Shown here: one piece after another, positions 25,562 to 35,383 of the stretch
Position numbering within the stretch: position 1 is the stretch's first letter
How the letters are laid out: the number at the start of each line of letters is the position of its first letter
Assembly: GCA_017303875.1 (NCBI GenBank)
Contig: JAFLBP010000013.1
Coordinates: forward strand, 62,001-126,000
DNA length: 64,000 bases
Reading direction: 5' to 3'
DNA from: Chitinophagales bacterium
GTDB lineage: Bacteria > Bacteroidota > Bacteroidia > Chitinophagales > Saprospiraceae
Translations under genes and position numbers: made by a program
Notes under the pieces: generated by a model
The model's input: only the letters and a program-made list of their open reading frames with translations
Told to the model about the DNA's origin: nothing
Database searches by the model: none

Positions 25562-25797
25562 ACGCGAGCTAACTGCACTCTGGCCCTGGCTTTTGCAATA
25601 ACCATAAGGTCTTCCTGAAGCAGGAAACGTTCAAGTTCAGCGCGTTCATCCGATGTTATTTTTTGCTCGCGCTCCAGTAGAACAAGCTCTTGCAAACGAC
25701 GCACAGTCTCTTCAGAAGCCCGAAAAGCAAGCACTTGTTCAGGCGCCATATTGGCGAGAAAGTTGATCAAATCATCAAATGGATGTAATGTCGACAT
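25558..25797 (-). CDS. small protein co-transcribed with HNH nuclease
   Basis: A 79-residue, mostly helical acidic/basic protein (MSTLHPFDDLINFLANMAPE, then RLQELVLLEREQKITSDE) with no recognised fold family. The ATG at 25797 is chosen because a complete promoter sits right upstream; the longer ORF to 25848 would cross it. The 4-nt overlap with the HNH gene suggests a partner or regulator of the nuclease, for example an inhibitor or adaptor; that is inference. Confidence 0.65.
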   Translation of the reverse strand: MSTLHPFDDLINFLANMAPEQVLAFRASEETVRRLQELVLLEREQKITSDERAELERFLLQEDLMVIAKARARVQLARV

Positions 25798-25802
25798 ACA
25801 AA

Positions 25803-25834
25803 CAAAGGTACAATTTTGTGTCGAATTATGCAAG
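25803..25834 (-). promoter_or_regulatory. promoter CTTG-N20-TACCTTTG, leaderless start
   Basis: On the minus strand CTTG (25834-25831) and TACCTTTG (25810-25803) are 20 nt apart, a canonical Bacteroidota promoter. Only 5 nt lie between the -7 box and the ATG at 25797, predicting a transcript with no 5' leader. Confidence 0.6.
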
Positions 25835-25854
25835 CAGGAAATAAACAAAACGCC

Positions 25855-27870
25855 CTACTGCCCCATCAGGCGCTGATCGAGTTCATTCAACTTGATCCCC
25901 ATGCCTTGTGCGCGTTGATAATCCTGTCCGGCAGCTTGTTTGTTACCTTTTTGTGCATTGGCTCGGGCACGCTCTAAGTAGGCTACCGCTAATTTGGGAT
26001 TGTACTTGATGGCATTGTTGAGCGCGGTTAGCGCTTCATCACTGCGATTCATGGAGCGCAACAGCATACCGCTTTCATACCAGATATTGGCATTATACGG
26101 ATCCAGTTTCAGGTATTCCTGATAATCGCCGAGGGCTTTATCGTACATTTGAGAGCCAAAATAAGCAATTGAGCGGTTGAAATAACCGTTTTTATTGGTC
26201 GGATCAAGTTTTATACCCTCTGTCAGATCAATGATGGCCTGCTGATAATTTTGCAGCGCTCCCATTGCCGCACCCCGGTTGATCAAAATTTCAGCTTTTG
26301 TTTTATCCTTTACACCCGGCAGATTGAGTGCATCGGAATAGTCCTTTATCGCATTCTGCACCAAACTTCCTTCCTGTTTACCATATTTGCCCGACATGGC
26401 CATATCGAAATAGGTCTTGCCGCGGCTATTGTACAACTCCGGATTTTTAGGATTGATCCGTACCGCATCCGAATAGTCTTTGAGCGCCGCATCGTAATTT
26501 CCCATTACATTCCGGTAATATTGGCCGCGATTCCAGTAAGGCAGCGAATTTTGATCTGCCTCAAATTTCATCACATGCGTCCAAAGCGTTTCACCATCTT
26601 TCCAAATCTGTATTTGCCGGTAAGAAAGTATGCAAAAAATCAGGGTAACTACGGCGAATCCGCCCTTTACGAGATTGGCGTATTCCTGCTGATCCGCCAC
26701 TTTTTTCAAATACCAGGCCATGATGGCAAAAAAACCAAAGTACGGCACATAGGTAAAACGATCGGCCAGAAAACCCTGGCCGGCGCCAAGTACCTGCAAC
26801 AAGAACATCACATTCAAAAAGAAAAACAAAGCGCCAAAGACCCAGATACGTTGTTTAAAACGCCACAGCAGATAGACCAATCCCCAAAAGGCAAAAAAGA
26901 AAATCGGGGAGAGGTATACAATCATCGGCAGTTTCTGCGGGTATGGATACAGGGGCGACATGGGGTAGGGCAAAAACAGTTTATACAGGTAAACTGTAAA
27001 TGAGTAAGCCCCGATGCACAAACGATCCACAAAATCAAAATTGGTTACATCGTCATTGGTGGAACCTTGTACTTTCAGCGTATACAGGTTTATTAAACCA
27101 AAAACAAGGGAAAGTGCGAAAAAAGGCACCTTTTCCAGGAACATACGAAGCGAGAACTTGCGCTCATACCAGTAATCCAGCACAAACATCGTCAGGGGAA
27201 GCGTAACGGCCTGTACTTTTGAAAACAGCGATAACAACGCCAGCAGCAACATACCCAGATAAATACCCCAGTTCGGTCGCTCCGCTTTCAGCCAGCGCAC
27301 ATACAAAATCAGGGCAGCAAAGAAAAATACGGCAAAAAGTACGTCTTTACGCTCCGTTGCCCAAGCTACCGATTCGACACGCATCGGATGAATACCGAAT
27401 AACATTCCTCCAAAAAATGCGCCTAAATTGCCAAAATTCAAACGCAAAAGCAGGAAAAAGACAGCGGCAACCGTAAGCAGGTGCAAGAGTACATTATTCA
27501 CGTGTATGAGTTTCGGATTGATTTCGTCACCCGAAAGCTTCTTCTCTACAGCAAAAGTCAGGATTGGCAAAGGATTGTAGTTACCGATCACATTGCCTTT
27601 ATCCACATCAAAAATATCTTTCACCACAGTACCGAAAGGCTCAATACCTACCTTGGCTAAGTTGGCATTTTCCTTGATGTTGGGATCGTCATCCCAGTTC
27701 ACCAGGCCGTGATTAAACGAAGCAGCATAGGTAAGGAAGGTTACACCAAGTACAATCAACAGATAGGTCAGCCAGGAGCGATCAGGGCCGGCATCTTGGC
27801 GCCCAGTGTTTTTTTCCTTGGTGGTGCTTGCCTGTCGTTTGACCGGCATCGGTGCAGATTTCTTTGCCAT
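25855..27870 (-). CDS. GT-C/PMT-like membrane protein with C-terminal TPR repeats
   Basis: A 671-residue protein from the ATG at 27870. The N-terminal about 400 residues hold around eleven membrane segments with the layout of GT-C glycosyltransferases. An Asp-rich first loop (LVNWDDDPNIKENANL) and FGIHPMRVESVAWATERKD resemble the TMTC/DUF1736-associated family. The C-terminal about 230 residues form TPR repeats (ALKDYSDAVRINPKNPELYN, IIDLTEGIKLDPTNKNGYFN, ALGDYQEYLKLDPYNANIWY). Possible lipid-linked sugar transferase; substrate unknown. The region upstream to 28275 is non-coding. Confidence 0.75.
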   Translation of the reverse strand: MAKKSAPMPVKRQASTTKEKNTGRQDAGPDRSWLTYLLIVLGVTFLTYAASFNHGLVNWDDDPNIKENANLAKVGIEPFGTVVKDIFDVDKGNVIGNYNPLPILTFAVEKKLSGDEINPKLIHVNNVLLHLLTVAAVFFLLLRLNFGNLGAFFGGMLFGIHPMRVESVAWATERKDVLFAVFFFAALILYVRWLKAERPNWGIYLGMLLLALLSLFSKVQAVTLPLTMFVLDYWYERKFSLRMFLEKVPFFALSLVFGLINLYTLKVQGSTNDDVTNFDFVDRLCIGAYSFTVYLYKLFLPYPMSPLYPYPQKLPMIVYLSPIFFFAFWGLVYLLWRFKQRIWVFGALFFFLNVMFLLQVLGAGQGFLADRFTYVPYFGFFAIMAWYLKKVADQQEYANLVKGGFAVVTLIFCILSYRQIQIWKDGETLWTHVMKFEADQNSLPYWNRGQYYRNVMGNYDAALKDYSDAVRINPKNPELYNSRGKTYFDMAMSGKYGKQEGSLVQNAIKDYSDALNLPGVKDKTKAEILINRGAAMGALQNYQQAIIDLTEGIKLDPTNKNGYFNRSIAYFGSQMYDKALGDYQEYLKLDPYNANIWYESGMLLRSMNRSDEALTALNNAIKYNPKLAVAYLERARANAQKGNKQAAGQDYQRAQGMGIKLNELDQRLMGQ

Positions 27871-28275
27871 ATTGTATTGCTGTGGTTGGAATGGCGGCAA
27901 ATGTATGATTTTTTATCATTGGCAACGATGGATATTCCTGTCGGATTCCAGGCAAAGCACCTAAACTTTTTTGTGTAAAAGCATTGTTAATCAAAGCATA
28001 AGGAAAATAAGCGTACCCAAATTTGGGTATTCCCTGAAAATGTCGGCAAATAGAAGATTTTTTAGAAAGCAATTAAGCTAATACTGGCCGAATAGTGATA
28101 ATTTTGTTGTGCATAAATGACATCTTGGGCTTTACTCGCCTTTTTCAATCCAATTCCCCCCCTTCGCAACAAGACGCTGTTACTTTTTAAGTATTGGCGC
28201 GTCTTTTGCATCGTTTATAATCCCCGACCTGCATTCATTCTACATTTTCCGATTTCAAAATACTAAATTTCTCCC
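27871..28275. other. intergenic region between divergent genes
   Basis: About 400 nt separate the divergent GT-C/TPR and SprB-repeat genes. I see AT-rich sequence, a TACATTTTC element near 28238 that approaches a -7 box, and no convincing gene or RNA. Confidence 0.5.
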
Positions 28276-31200
28276 ATGGGGCAGAATTGTACTTTCCATC
28301 AAAAGCAAGTGTTAACCCGTTTTTTAAACGCCTTAACCCTTTTCGCGTTCCTGTTAACGCCATTTTTTCTCTCCGCGCAAATCAGCGTAAGCGTATCCGG
28401 CACCAATGTTTCCTGCTTCGGCGGTAGCAATGGTTCGGCTACCGCTACGGCTACCGGCGGCTGGCAACCTTACACCTACACCTGGAGCAACGGCGCCACC
28501 ACACAAACCATCACTGGTTTGCCCGCCGGTACTTATTCCGTTACCGTGATCGATATCGACCTCGCCGTAGCAGTAGGTTCCATTAACATCACCCAACCAC
28601 CACAATTAGGTGTGAATGTTTTTGGTGAAAGCCAGATTTGCGGACTCGCGCCAGATGGCAAGGCTACTGCCGTGCCTTATGGCGGCACACCACCTTATGC
28701 CTACCTTTGGAATACCGGCGGCACATCCGCCCAAATTACCGGTCTGCCACAAGGTACCTACACCGTCACCGTAACCGATGCCAAAGGTTGTACTACTGTT
28801 GGCAGCGCAAATGTTTATTTCTGGGATGAAGGATTGTGGGTCACTCCAATGGGCGTAAACGTCACCTGCTTTGGCCAGGCCAATGGCTCTGCCACTGCAA
28901 TGGTAATGTCCGGTACCCCACCCTACACCTATCAATGGAGTAATAATGGTGGCAATGTACCCACCATCAACAACCTGGCTCCTGGTGTCTACACGGTAAC
29001 GGTTACCGATGTAAATCAATGTACCCATGCCGCTTCTGTTACGATCACTCAACCCACACAGGTGCAGGTAACGACAAACAGTACTGCGGCGCTTTGCGGA
29101 CTTACCGGAACAGCTACCGCAACTGTCAGCGGCGGAACAGGCGCCTACACCTACCAGTGGAGCAACGGCTCTACACAACCAACCATCAACGTAGGAACTG
29201 GCACCTACACTGTCACTGTCAAAGACGGCAACAACTGCGCCGCAGTAAGTACCGTAACGGTTAGCGGCAGCAACTCCAACCTCAACCTCAGCCCAAGCGT
29301 ATTGAGCAATGCAGGCTGTACTGTTGGTGGCTCCGCCTCTGTTAACGTCGTTTCCGGCGGCTCCGGCAACTACGCGTACACTTGGAGCAACGGCCAGCTT
29401 ACTCAAACTGCGACCAACCTCTCGGCAACTACTTACACAGTTACCGTAACCGATATTACAAGCGGCTGCACTGGTACCGCTACAGTTAGTATTCCTGCGG
29501 CCCCCGCCCTCAACGCTGCCGCTCAGCTCGTCAGCAATGCCACCTGCGCTACAGGCGGCTCCGCCACCGCCTCCGGCAGTGGCGGCACCCAACCCTACAC
29601 CTACAAATGGGATAACAACCAAACCACCGCTACGGCGACCAACCTCTCCGCAGGCCCGCACGTCGTAACCGTAACCGATGCCAAAGGCTGTACCGCTACG
29701 GCAATGGTCACAATCGGTCAGTCGCAAGGTCCTACCGTAGTTGTAAACCTGGTTACCAACGCAACCTGTACCACCGGCGGCGCTGCAACAGCTGTTGCAA
29801 GCGGTGGTCTGGCACCCTACACTTACCTCTGGAGCAATGGCAATACAACAGCTACTGCAACCAACCTGATGGTAGGCTCGGCCAAAGTAACCGTTACCGA
29901 CGCCAACGGTTGTGCCGCAACCGGTATGATCAACATTACCCAGCCCAGCGCCCCAACATTGGTGGTATCGTCCAGCACACCCGCAGGATGCACCACCGGA
30001 GGCACCGGAACGGTTGCCGCAAGCGGCGGCACCAGCCCCTACACCTATAAATGGAGCAACGGCGCTACCACGGCCAGCGTTTCCAACCTGCCCGCAGGTT
30101 CCTACACCATTACAGTTACGGATGCTGCCGGCTGTACCGCAACCAGCTCCCTGAGCATTGCTGCACCACTGCCGCCCGCCGTCGTCATCACCGCCTCCTC
30201 TAATGCCAACTGCAACCAGCCTGGCAGCGCAACAGCCAGCGCTTCCGGTGGCGTGCCGCCGTTCACCTACAAATGGAGCAACGGCGAAACCACCGCAACC
30301 GCATCCAATCTGCAAGCTGGCACCCATACTGTAACCGTAACTGGCAGCAACGGCTGTACCGCCACCGCCAATGTAACCATCGGCTCAACCGCCAACGGTA
30401 TCAGCATCGGCGATTACGTATGGCTCGACCTCGATCAGGATGGCTTCCAGGATCCGGTTGCCGTCGAAACACCGGTAGCAAACTTTAATGTCGCCCTTAT
30501 CCGTCCAGGTAATGACGGCATCTTCGGCACCGCCGACGATGTAACCGTTGCCACCACCACCACCAATGCAAGCGGTCTTTACCAGTTCAACTGCGTGGTG
30601 CCCGGCACTTATATTCTTAAATTCTCCGGCCTGCCCGCAGGTTATGAATTTACCGGAAAAGATCAGGTAAACAACGACTGCAAAGACAGCGACGTTAAAG
30701 CCAACGGACAAACAGATCCGTTCACCATCGTTGCCGGTCAGGGTAACAACTTCTGCTTTGATGCCGGTATCCATGTAAAATGTGAAAACGTTATCCATGG
30801 CGGTCAGATCTGCTGCGACCAAACCATCTGCGAAGGTGAAACACCTGCTCAAATCTACAATGTCCAACTTCCTCCAGGTGGTGTAGGCCCGATTGAATAC
30901 GTTTGGATGCAGTTTGTGGAAACCAGCGCCAGCGGTCAACCGATCTGGACCGGTGTTCCCAACTCCAACGGCCCCACATTGCAACCCGGCCCGCTCTTCC
31001 AGACTACCAGCTATATGCGCTGTGCGCGCCGTGAAGGTTGTGTAACCTTCCTGGAATCCAATATCGTTACCATCACTGTCAATCCTGCCGGCTCACCTGG
31101 CTGCCCGTCTTTCATCGTTCAAATGAATGTACAGCAACAAGGCCCAACCGCAGTTACGGTAAACTGGACTACCCTGCCTGAAGGCGACCAGTACATGTAC

Positions 31201-31656
31201 GCTGTACAGCATTCCAACGACAACATCAACTGGGCGAGCATCGGCACTGTAATGGGTGCATTCAACCCGTCTGCACCAAATGAGTATTCCTTCACCGACC
31301 AGACACCAGCCAACGGCGCCAACTACTACCGCATCAAGCGCACCAACAGCTATGGCACGGTCAGCTTCTCCACGTCGCTGAAACTCGATATGAGCTTCTC
31401 CACCCTGCAAACGGTGATGATCGCACCTAACCCGGTGGTAGATAAACTGAATATTCGCAACACCACGCCATTCGATGGAGAGGTGAGCATCCAGATCACC
31501 GGTACCAACGGTGTGCTGATCAATACCGTTATTATCCCGCAAGGCACCATCCAGCAGATTGAACTGCCGGTGGCCGACCTGCCGCAGGGTATGTACCTGG
31601 CACGTGTGCGTTTCCCCGACGGACAGTCGAAAACGCTCAAGATTACGAAGTTCTAA
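28276..31656 (+). CDS. large secreted SprB-repeat protein with T9SS sorting domain
   Basis: An 1126-residue cargo protein. It has a signal segment (about 17-36, ending FFLSAQ) and about nine SprB-type repeats (about 45-715), each with a leading Cys, a GSATA-like strand, PYTYxWSNG, NLPAGTYTVTVTD and a closing GC. An SdrD B-like domain follows (about 715-835; IGDYVWLDLDQDGFQD, then TPVANFNVAL), then a linker with Cys-rich and Fn3-like parts, and a type A T9SS sorting domain (about 1050-1126; MIAPNPVVDKLNIRN, LPQGMYLARVRF). SprB itself is a mobile gliding adhesin; this protein may be an adhesin of that kind. A terminator follows. Confidence 0.88.
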   Translation: MGQNCTFHQKQVLTRFLNALTLFAFLLTPFFLSAQISVSVSGTNVSCFGGSNGSATATATGGWQPYTYTWSNGATTQTITGLPAGTYSVTVIDIDLAVAVGSINITQPPQLGVNVFGESQICGLAPDGKATAVPYGGTPPYAYLWNTGGTSAQITGLPQGTYTVTVTDAKGCTTVGSANVYFWDEGLWVTPMGVNVTCFGQANGSATAMVMSGTPPYTYQWSNNGGNVPTINNLAPGVYTVTVTDVNQCTHAASVTITQPTQVQVTTNSTAALCGLTGTATATVSGGTGAYTYQWSNGSTQPTINVGTGTYTVTVKDGNNCAAVSTVTVSGSNSNLNLSPSVLSNAGCTVGGSASVNVVSGGSGNYAYTWSNGQLTQTATNLSATTYTVTVTDITSGCTGTATVSIPAAPALNAAAQLVSNATCATGGSATASGSGGTQPYTYKWDNNQTTATATNLSAGPHVVTVTDAKGCTATAMVTIGQSQGPTVVVNLVTNATCTTGGAATAVASGGLAPYTYLWSNGNTTATATNLMVGSAKVTVTDANGCAATGMINITQPSAPTLVVSSSTPAGCTTGGTGTVAASGGTSPYTYKWSNGATTASVSNLPAGSYTITVTDAAGCTATSSLSIAAPLPPAVVITASSNANCNQPGSATASASGGVPPFTYKWSNGETTATASNLQAGTHTVTVTGSNGCTATANVTIGSTANGISIGDYVWLDLDQDGFQDPVAVETPVANFNVALIRPGNDGIFGTADDVTVATTTTNASGLYQFNCVVPGTYILKFSGLPAGYEFTGKDQVNNDCKDSDVKANGQTDPFTIVAGQGNNFCFDAGIHVKCENVIHGGQICCDQTICEGETPAQIYNVQLPPGGVGPIEYVWMQFVETSASGQPIWTGVPNSNGPTLQPGPLFQTTSYMRCARREGCVTFLESNIVTITVNPAGSPGCPSFIVQMNVQQQGPTAVTVNWTTLPEGDQYMYAVQHSNDNINWASIGTVMGAFNPSAPNEYSFTDQTPANGANYYRIKRTNSYGTVSFSTSLKLDMSFSTLQTVMIAPNPVVDKLNIRNTTPFDGEVSIQITGTNGVLINTVIIPQGTIQQIELPVADLPQGMYLARVRFPDGQSKTLKITKF

Positions 31657-31685
31657 AACAGAACGCTCAAACTAAGGGAAAAAAG

Positions 31686-31728
31686 AAGCCGCGGCTCCGG
31701 GAAACGGGAGTCGCGGCTTACTTTTTTT
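31686..31728 (+). terminator. rho-independent terminator
   Basis: AAGCCGCGGCTCC (31686-31698) and GGAGTCGCGGCTT (31707-31719) form a 13-bp stem with one G-T pair and an 8-nt loop, followed by seven T residues. It ends the SprB-repeat gene. Confidence 0.85.
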
Positions 31729-31750
31729 AAATGCACATTTAGAAGAAAAT

Positions 31751-33469
31751 CTACTCTTTATTTCCCCAAACAGATTTCATCTTGATGGATTTGCGTTGTA
31801 TCAACTCTTCCACTTTGCGCATCGTTACCGTATCGCCTATTTTCCGGACTGCGGGCAAAACAGGTTTTAACTCTTCCGCCGTTTTGGCTTTTTCAACTTG
31901 TTGTAAAATGCGCGTTTCAAGCCTGGGCTTCACCACCCGAAAAACTTCCGGCGATTTACTCGCGGCTTCTGTTACTTCGTTCAACTGCCTGCTATCCGGA
32001 TATTCCCGCAGGTAAGCCTCTATATTTCGGGGAGTTGTACTCGATTTAATAGAACTCAGGTGCGCCGCCTCAATCTCTGTGGCAAGTTCTTTGCGCAGTT
32101 CCATCCGGGTATCAACCGCCTGCTTAACCGCATCAAAATTTTCACTCTCCGGATAATTTTTTAAAAACTGCCGCACATTTGTAGCACTCGGCGACTGCCT
32201 TACTTGTTGTAAATCAGCCGTTTCCATACGCCTGACCATCGTCGTAACGCGGGTTTCATAAATGCCGTTCCGATATGCCTGCTGGTAGGCGCGTAAATCT
32301 GCCAGCCGTTCAGAGCGGGCCGCACGCAGGTAATACGCTTTCTCTAAATTGGGATTGGCCGTGCCCTCCTTTTGATACACAGCAATATAGGTTTCATAAG
32401 CCTGGGCATCGTCCTGCCAGGATGCCCACCACCAGTCGCGCGTATGTGCGGGCGTAAGGGCATATGTTGCCCCCGAACCCACGAAAATAATCAATAAAAC
32501 TGCTGCAATACTGCGTTTGCCGCCCCAGGACTTTGTCCGAACCGCCTGCTCCTCGGTAGCTTTTACTTCCTGCGGCATCTTGGGCGGTTCCGGCGGAAGC
32601 ACATGACTACCGGTATTAGGCGCTGGTATGGGTGTCCGGATATTAGATTCCGGCGCCTCAGCCTCCGGGGGCGCCGAACCGGCACTTTGCCCGGCTGCTG
32701 CATTGACGGCAAATTGATAACCGGCAGGCTTGAGCGGTGCATCCGCTGCATCGGTTTGTGCCTCCGCAATAATCGTTACCGTTTCCAAAATGGAAATCTC
32801 CCTGGGCACGTAACGACCCAAATTGGCCACAAACTCCAGCATAGACACCTTGATGAGCAGCTGATGCTCGCCCGAACTTTGCGGTGTCACATTAAACAAC
32901 CACTGCGTATACCCCCTCTCGCGAATCAGCTGCTCGGTAGCGCTCAGTGCCCGGATCTGAAACACTGAGCCTTCAGGATCCAGCAATTCTGCCTTCATCA
33001 TTTCCGAAACCTCCACTTTTTGGCGCAATTGCACATTTTCATCCAGCACAATATCCTCAAAAAGGGCGTCCTCTTCAATGGCCACCCGGATGGTACAAAT
33101 GCTTGGTTTGCGCAAAGGCATACGTTCCGGTACGCGGTACAGCACACTACCCTGCTTCGTCGACTGGTCGCCAGGCTGATGGGGCTGCGCTGGCGCCTCA
33201 AAATCTTCCGGCGTCAGCGCACTGATCATATCCAGGCAATTGGCCCGTATCGTATCCACTCGTTGTTGATACGCTTCCGGGGCAATGGTATTCCGGATGC
33301 GTTCTTTATTGGCGTCTTTCAGTCGCCCTTGCAGGGCAAGTGCTTCGTTAAAGCGTTCGCCGTTTTCAGGCAGCAGTTCCCTGAGCGCCGTCAGGGCGGC
33401 GGCGAGGTCTTCCAGTAAAATCCGGCGCAGTTCGTCCTGGAGTTCAGGAATAGGTTTGGTGAGTGGCAT
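31751..33469 (-). CDS. membrane protein with EAD-like N-terminal domain
   Basis: A 572-residue protein in four parts. Residues 8-86 match the pattern of an effector-associated domain of the EAD11 type: a helix with ALTALRELLPENGERFNE, then ALALQGRLKDANKERIRN, and a closing helix RANCLDMISAL. Residues about 115-236 form a beta-rich segment (YTQWLFNVTPQSSGEHQLLI) of a kind I associate with Bacteroidota conflict proteins. After a Pro-rich linker there is one TM (about 320-338) and a helical C-terminal region to 572. EADs are death-like adaptor domains that recruit effectors by homotypic contact. No enzyme domain is visible here, so it may be a scaffold whose partner lies elsewhere. Domain assignment by eye only. 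Confidence 0.6.
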   Translation of the reverse strand: MPLTKPIPELQDELRRILLEDLAAALTALRELLPENGERFNEALALQGRLKDANKERIRNTIAPEAYQQRVDTIRANCLDMISALTPEDFEAPAQPHQPGDQSTKQGSVLYRVPERMPLRKPSICTIRVAIEEDALFEDIVLDENVQLRQKVEVSEMMKAELLDPEGSVFQIRALSATEQLIRERGYTQWLFNVTPQSSGEHQLLIKVSMLEFVANLGRYVPREISILETVTIIAEAQTDAADAPLKPAGYQFAVNAAAGQSAGSAPPEAEAPESNIRTPIPAPNTGSHVLPPEPPKMPQEVKATEEQAVRTKSWGGKRSIAAVLLIIFVGSGATYALTPAHTRDWWWASWQDDAQAYETYIAVYQKEGTANPNLEKAYYLRAARSERLADLRAYQQAYRNGIYETRVTTMVRRMETADLQQVRQSPSATNVRQFLKNYPESENFDAVKQAVDTRMELRKELATEIEAAHLSSIKSSTTPRNIEAYLREYPDSRQLNEVTEAASKSPEVFRVVKPRLETRILQQVEKAKTAEELKPVLPAVRKIGDTVTMRKVEELIQRKSIKMKSVWGNKE

Positions 33470-33613
33470 GGGAATTGGATTGTTTCATTGCCGGCCCGTT
33501 TAACGGACCTTGACATTTAACGCGAAAAATACAACAAAGCGTCTTTCTTTAAATGGCTTTACAAGTTTCGTATACCTTTTTCCGTACAAATACTCCCTTC
33601 CCAACATTCTTAT

Positions 33614-33621
33614 TACCTTTG
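33614..33621 (+). promoter_or_regulatory. Bacteroidota -7 box TACCTTTG
   Basis: TACCTTTG lies 19 nt before the purA ATG at 33641. No clear -33 TTTG is present. Confidence 0.45.
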
Positions 33622-33640
33622 CCCCTTAACTACACCGATC

Positions 33641-34906
33641 ATGATCGACGTAATTCTCGGCCTCCAATGGGGCGACGAAGGCAAAGGTAAAATTGTGGAC
33701 TACCTCGCCGGACAATACGACATTGTCGCCCGTTTCCAGGGCGGCCCAAATGCCGGACACACCCTCAAATTTGGCGGCAACAAATACATCCTGCACACGG
33801 TTCCTTCCGGAATCTTCCGCCCCAACCTCATCAACCTCATCGGCAATGGCGTGGTGCTCGACCCCATCGTCCTGCGCCGCGAACTCCAATCCCTCGAAAA
33901 AAGCAAAGTGCGTTTCCAAAAACGCCTGCTCCTCTCCCGTAAAGCACACCTTATCCTGCCCACCCACCGCTGGCTCGACGCCGCCAGCGAAGCACACAAA
34001 GGCAAAGGCAAAATCGGCTCTACCCTCAAAGGTATCGGCCCCACCTACATGGATAAAACAGGCCGGAATGGCCTGCGCGTCGGTGATATTCAACTCACCG
34101 ACTTCAAAGAGCGCTATGAGGCACTCAAAAACAAACACCTCGAACTGCTCCGGATTTATCCGGAAATTCCCTTCGATATTGAAACCGCTGAACGCGAATG
34201 GTTCGACAGCCTCGATACACTCCGTGCCCTGCAAATGGTTGATAGTGAATACTATATCAACGAGGCCTTACAACAAGGCAAAAAAATTCTGGCTGAAGGC
34301 GCACAGGGCAGTATGCTCGATATCGATTTCGGCACCTACCCATTCGTCACCTCCTCCAATACCATCACCGCCGGAGTATGTACCGGACTCGGCATAGCAC
34401 CGCAAAAAATCGGCCGTGTCATCGGCATTACCAAAGCATATTGTACCCGCGTGGGCAGTGGCCCCTTCCCCACTGAAGAAGATAATGAAACCGGCGAACT
34501 GCTCCGCCAGGCCGGTATGGAATTTGGCTCTACCACGGGCCGCCCGCGCCGCTGCGGCTGGATCGACCTGCCCCAACTCCGCTACACCATCCTCCTGAAT
34601 GGCGTCACGGAAATCTGCATGACAAAAATTGATGTGCTCAATACTTTCAGCGCACTCAAAGCAGCCACCCATTACCAATACGACGGAAAAAAACGGATTG
34701 ATCTCCCCTTCGACCTCTGTGCCACCGAGGTAGCCCCCGTCTATAAAAATTACAAAGGCTGGAACAGCTCACTTGATGCCGCAACTACCTTTGAAGCCTT
34801 ACCCGGTAAAGCACAGGAATATCTGAACGCCATCGAGAATTACCTTGGCGTACCCATTACCATGATCTCTACCGGCCCGGAACGCGAAAAACTAATCGTT
34901 CGATAG
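33641..34906 (+). CDS. purA: adenylosuccinate synthetase
   Basis: A 421-residue enzyme of AMP synthesis joining IMP and aspartate with GTP. The N-terminus has GLQWGDEGKGKIVDYLA (phosphate-binding loop with the catalytic Asp and the Lys in GKGK) and ARFQGGPNAGHTLKF (catalytic His). Later motifs include GIGPTYMDKTGRNGLRVGD, AEGAQGSMLDIDFGTYPFVT and STTGRPRRCGWIDL, all standard. Length matches the family. Single gene with its own promoter and terminator. Confidence 0.97.
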   Translation: MIDVILGLQWGDEGKGKIVDYLAGQYDIVARFQGGPNAGHTLKFGGNKYILHTVPSGIFRPNLINLIGNGVVLDPIVLRRELQSLEKSKVRFQKRLLLSRKAHLILPTHRWLDAASEAHKGKGKIGSTLKGIGPTYMDKTGRNGLRVGDIQLTDFKERYEALKNKHLELLRIYPEIPFDIETAEREWFDSLDTLRALQMVDSEYYINEALQQGKKILAEGAQGSMLDIDFGTYPFVTSSNTITAGVCTGLGIAPQKIGRVIGITKAYCTRVGSGPFPTEEDNETGELLRQAGMEFGSTTGRPRRCGWIDLPQLRYTILLNGVTEICMTKIDVLNTFSALKAATHYQYDGKKRIDLPFDLCATEVAPVYKNYKGWNSSLDAATTFEALPGKAQEYLNAIENYLGVPITMISTGPEREKLIVR

Positions 34907-34935
34907 CACACATCTTTCTATCTATATACATCATC

Positions 34936-34974
34936 AATGCACCAGCGTATTACCCGCGTTGGTGCATTTTTTTT
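34936..34974 (+). terminator. rho-independent terminator of purA
   Basis: AATGCACCAGCG (34936-34947) pairs with CGTTGGTGCATT (34957-34968), with one G-T pair and a 9-nt loop, followed by eight T residues. Confidence 0.88.
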
Positions 34975-34986
34975 AAACATTTATCC

Positions 34987-35361
34987 TCATAAAAACCGCG
35001 CGCCCAATACCGCCAGCATTGCAAGCAGTGCCGGTACCGCCTGCACAAAAAATATCTTCCGGCTCGCCGTTAATGCACCATAAACACCCGCTACCACAAC
35101 ACATCCCAGAAAAAACAGCGCCACGTTAGAAGCCCACAAGGTATCTGTGATCAGCAGCGACCAGATCAGGCCCGCCGCCAAAAAACCATTGTACAAGCCC
35201 TGATTAGCAGCCATTACTTTGGTTGGCGCAAACAATTCCGGCTTCAAGGCGCCTTTAAACACCGCTTTCCCTTTGGTCTCCCAGGCAAACATCTCCAGCC
35301 ACAAAATATAAAGGTGTTCAAGCGCCACCAGCGCGGTCAGAATTATAGCAATCAGCTGCAT
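34987..35361 (-). CDS. DUF1304 family membrane protein
   Basis: A 124-residue protein with four membrane segments. LTALVALEHLYILWLEMFAW, then NQGLYNGFLAAGLIWSLL and GVYGALTASRKIFFVQAVPA are the conserved blocks of DUF1304. Function unknown; it appears monocistronic, 22 nt below the next minus-strand gene, and may be cotranscribed with it. Confidence 0.85.
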   Translation of the reverse strand: MQLIAIILTALVALEHLYILWLEMFAWETKGKAVFKGALKPELFAPTKVMAANQGLYNGFLAAGLIWSLLITDTLWASNVALFFLGCVVVAGVYGALTASRKIFFVQAVPALLAMLAVLGARFL

Positions 35362-35383
35362 ATATGTGTTCTTGAAATGAAGT

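Noticed and set aside
28606..30327. 573-residue antisense frame in the SprB-repeat gene
   Set aside because: Low-complexity Gly/Ser/Cys-rich shadow of the repeated sense strand.
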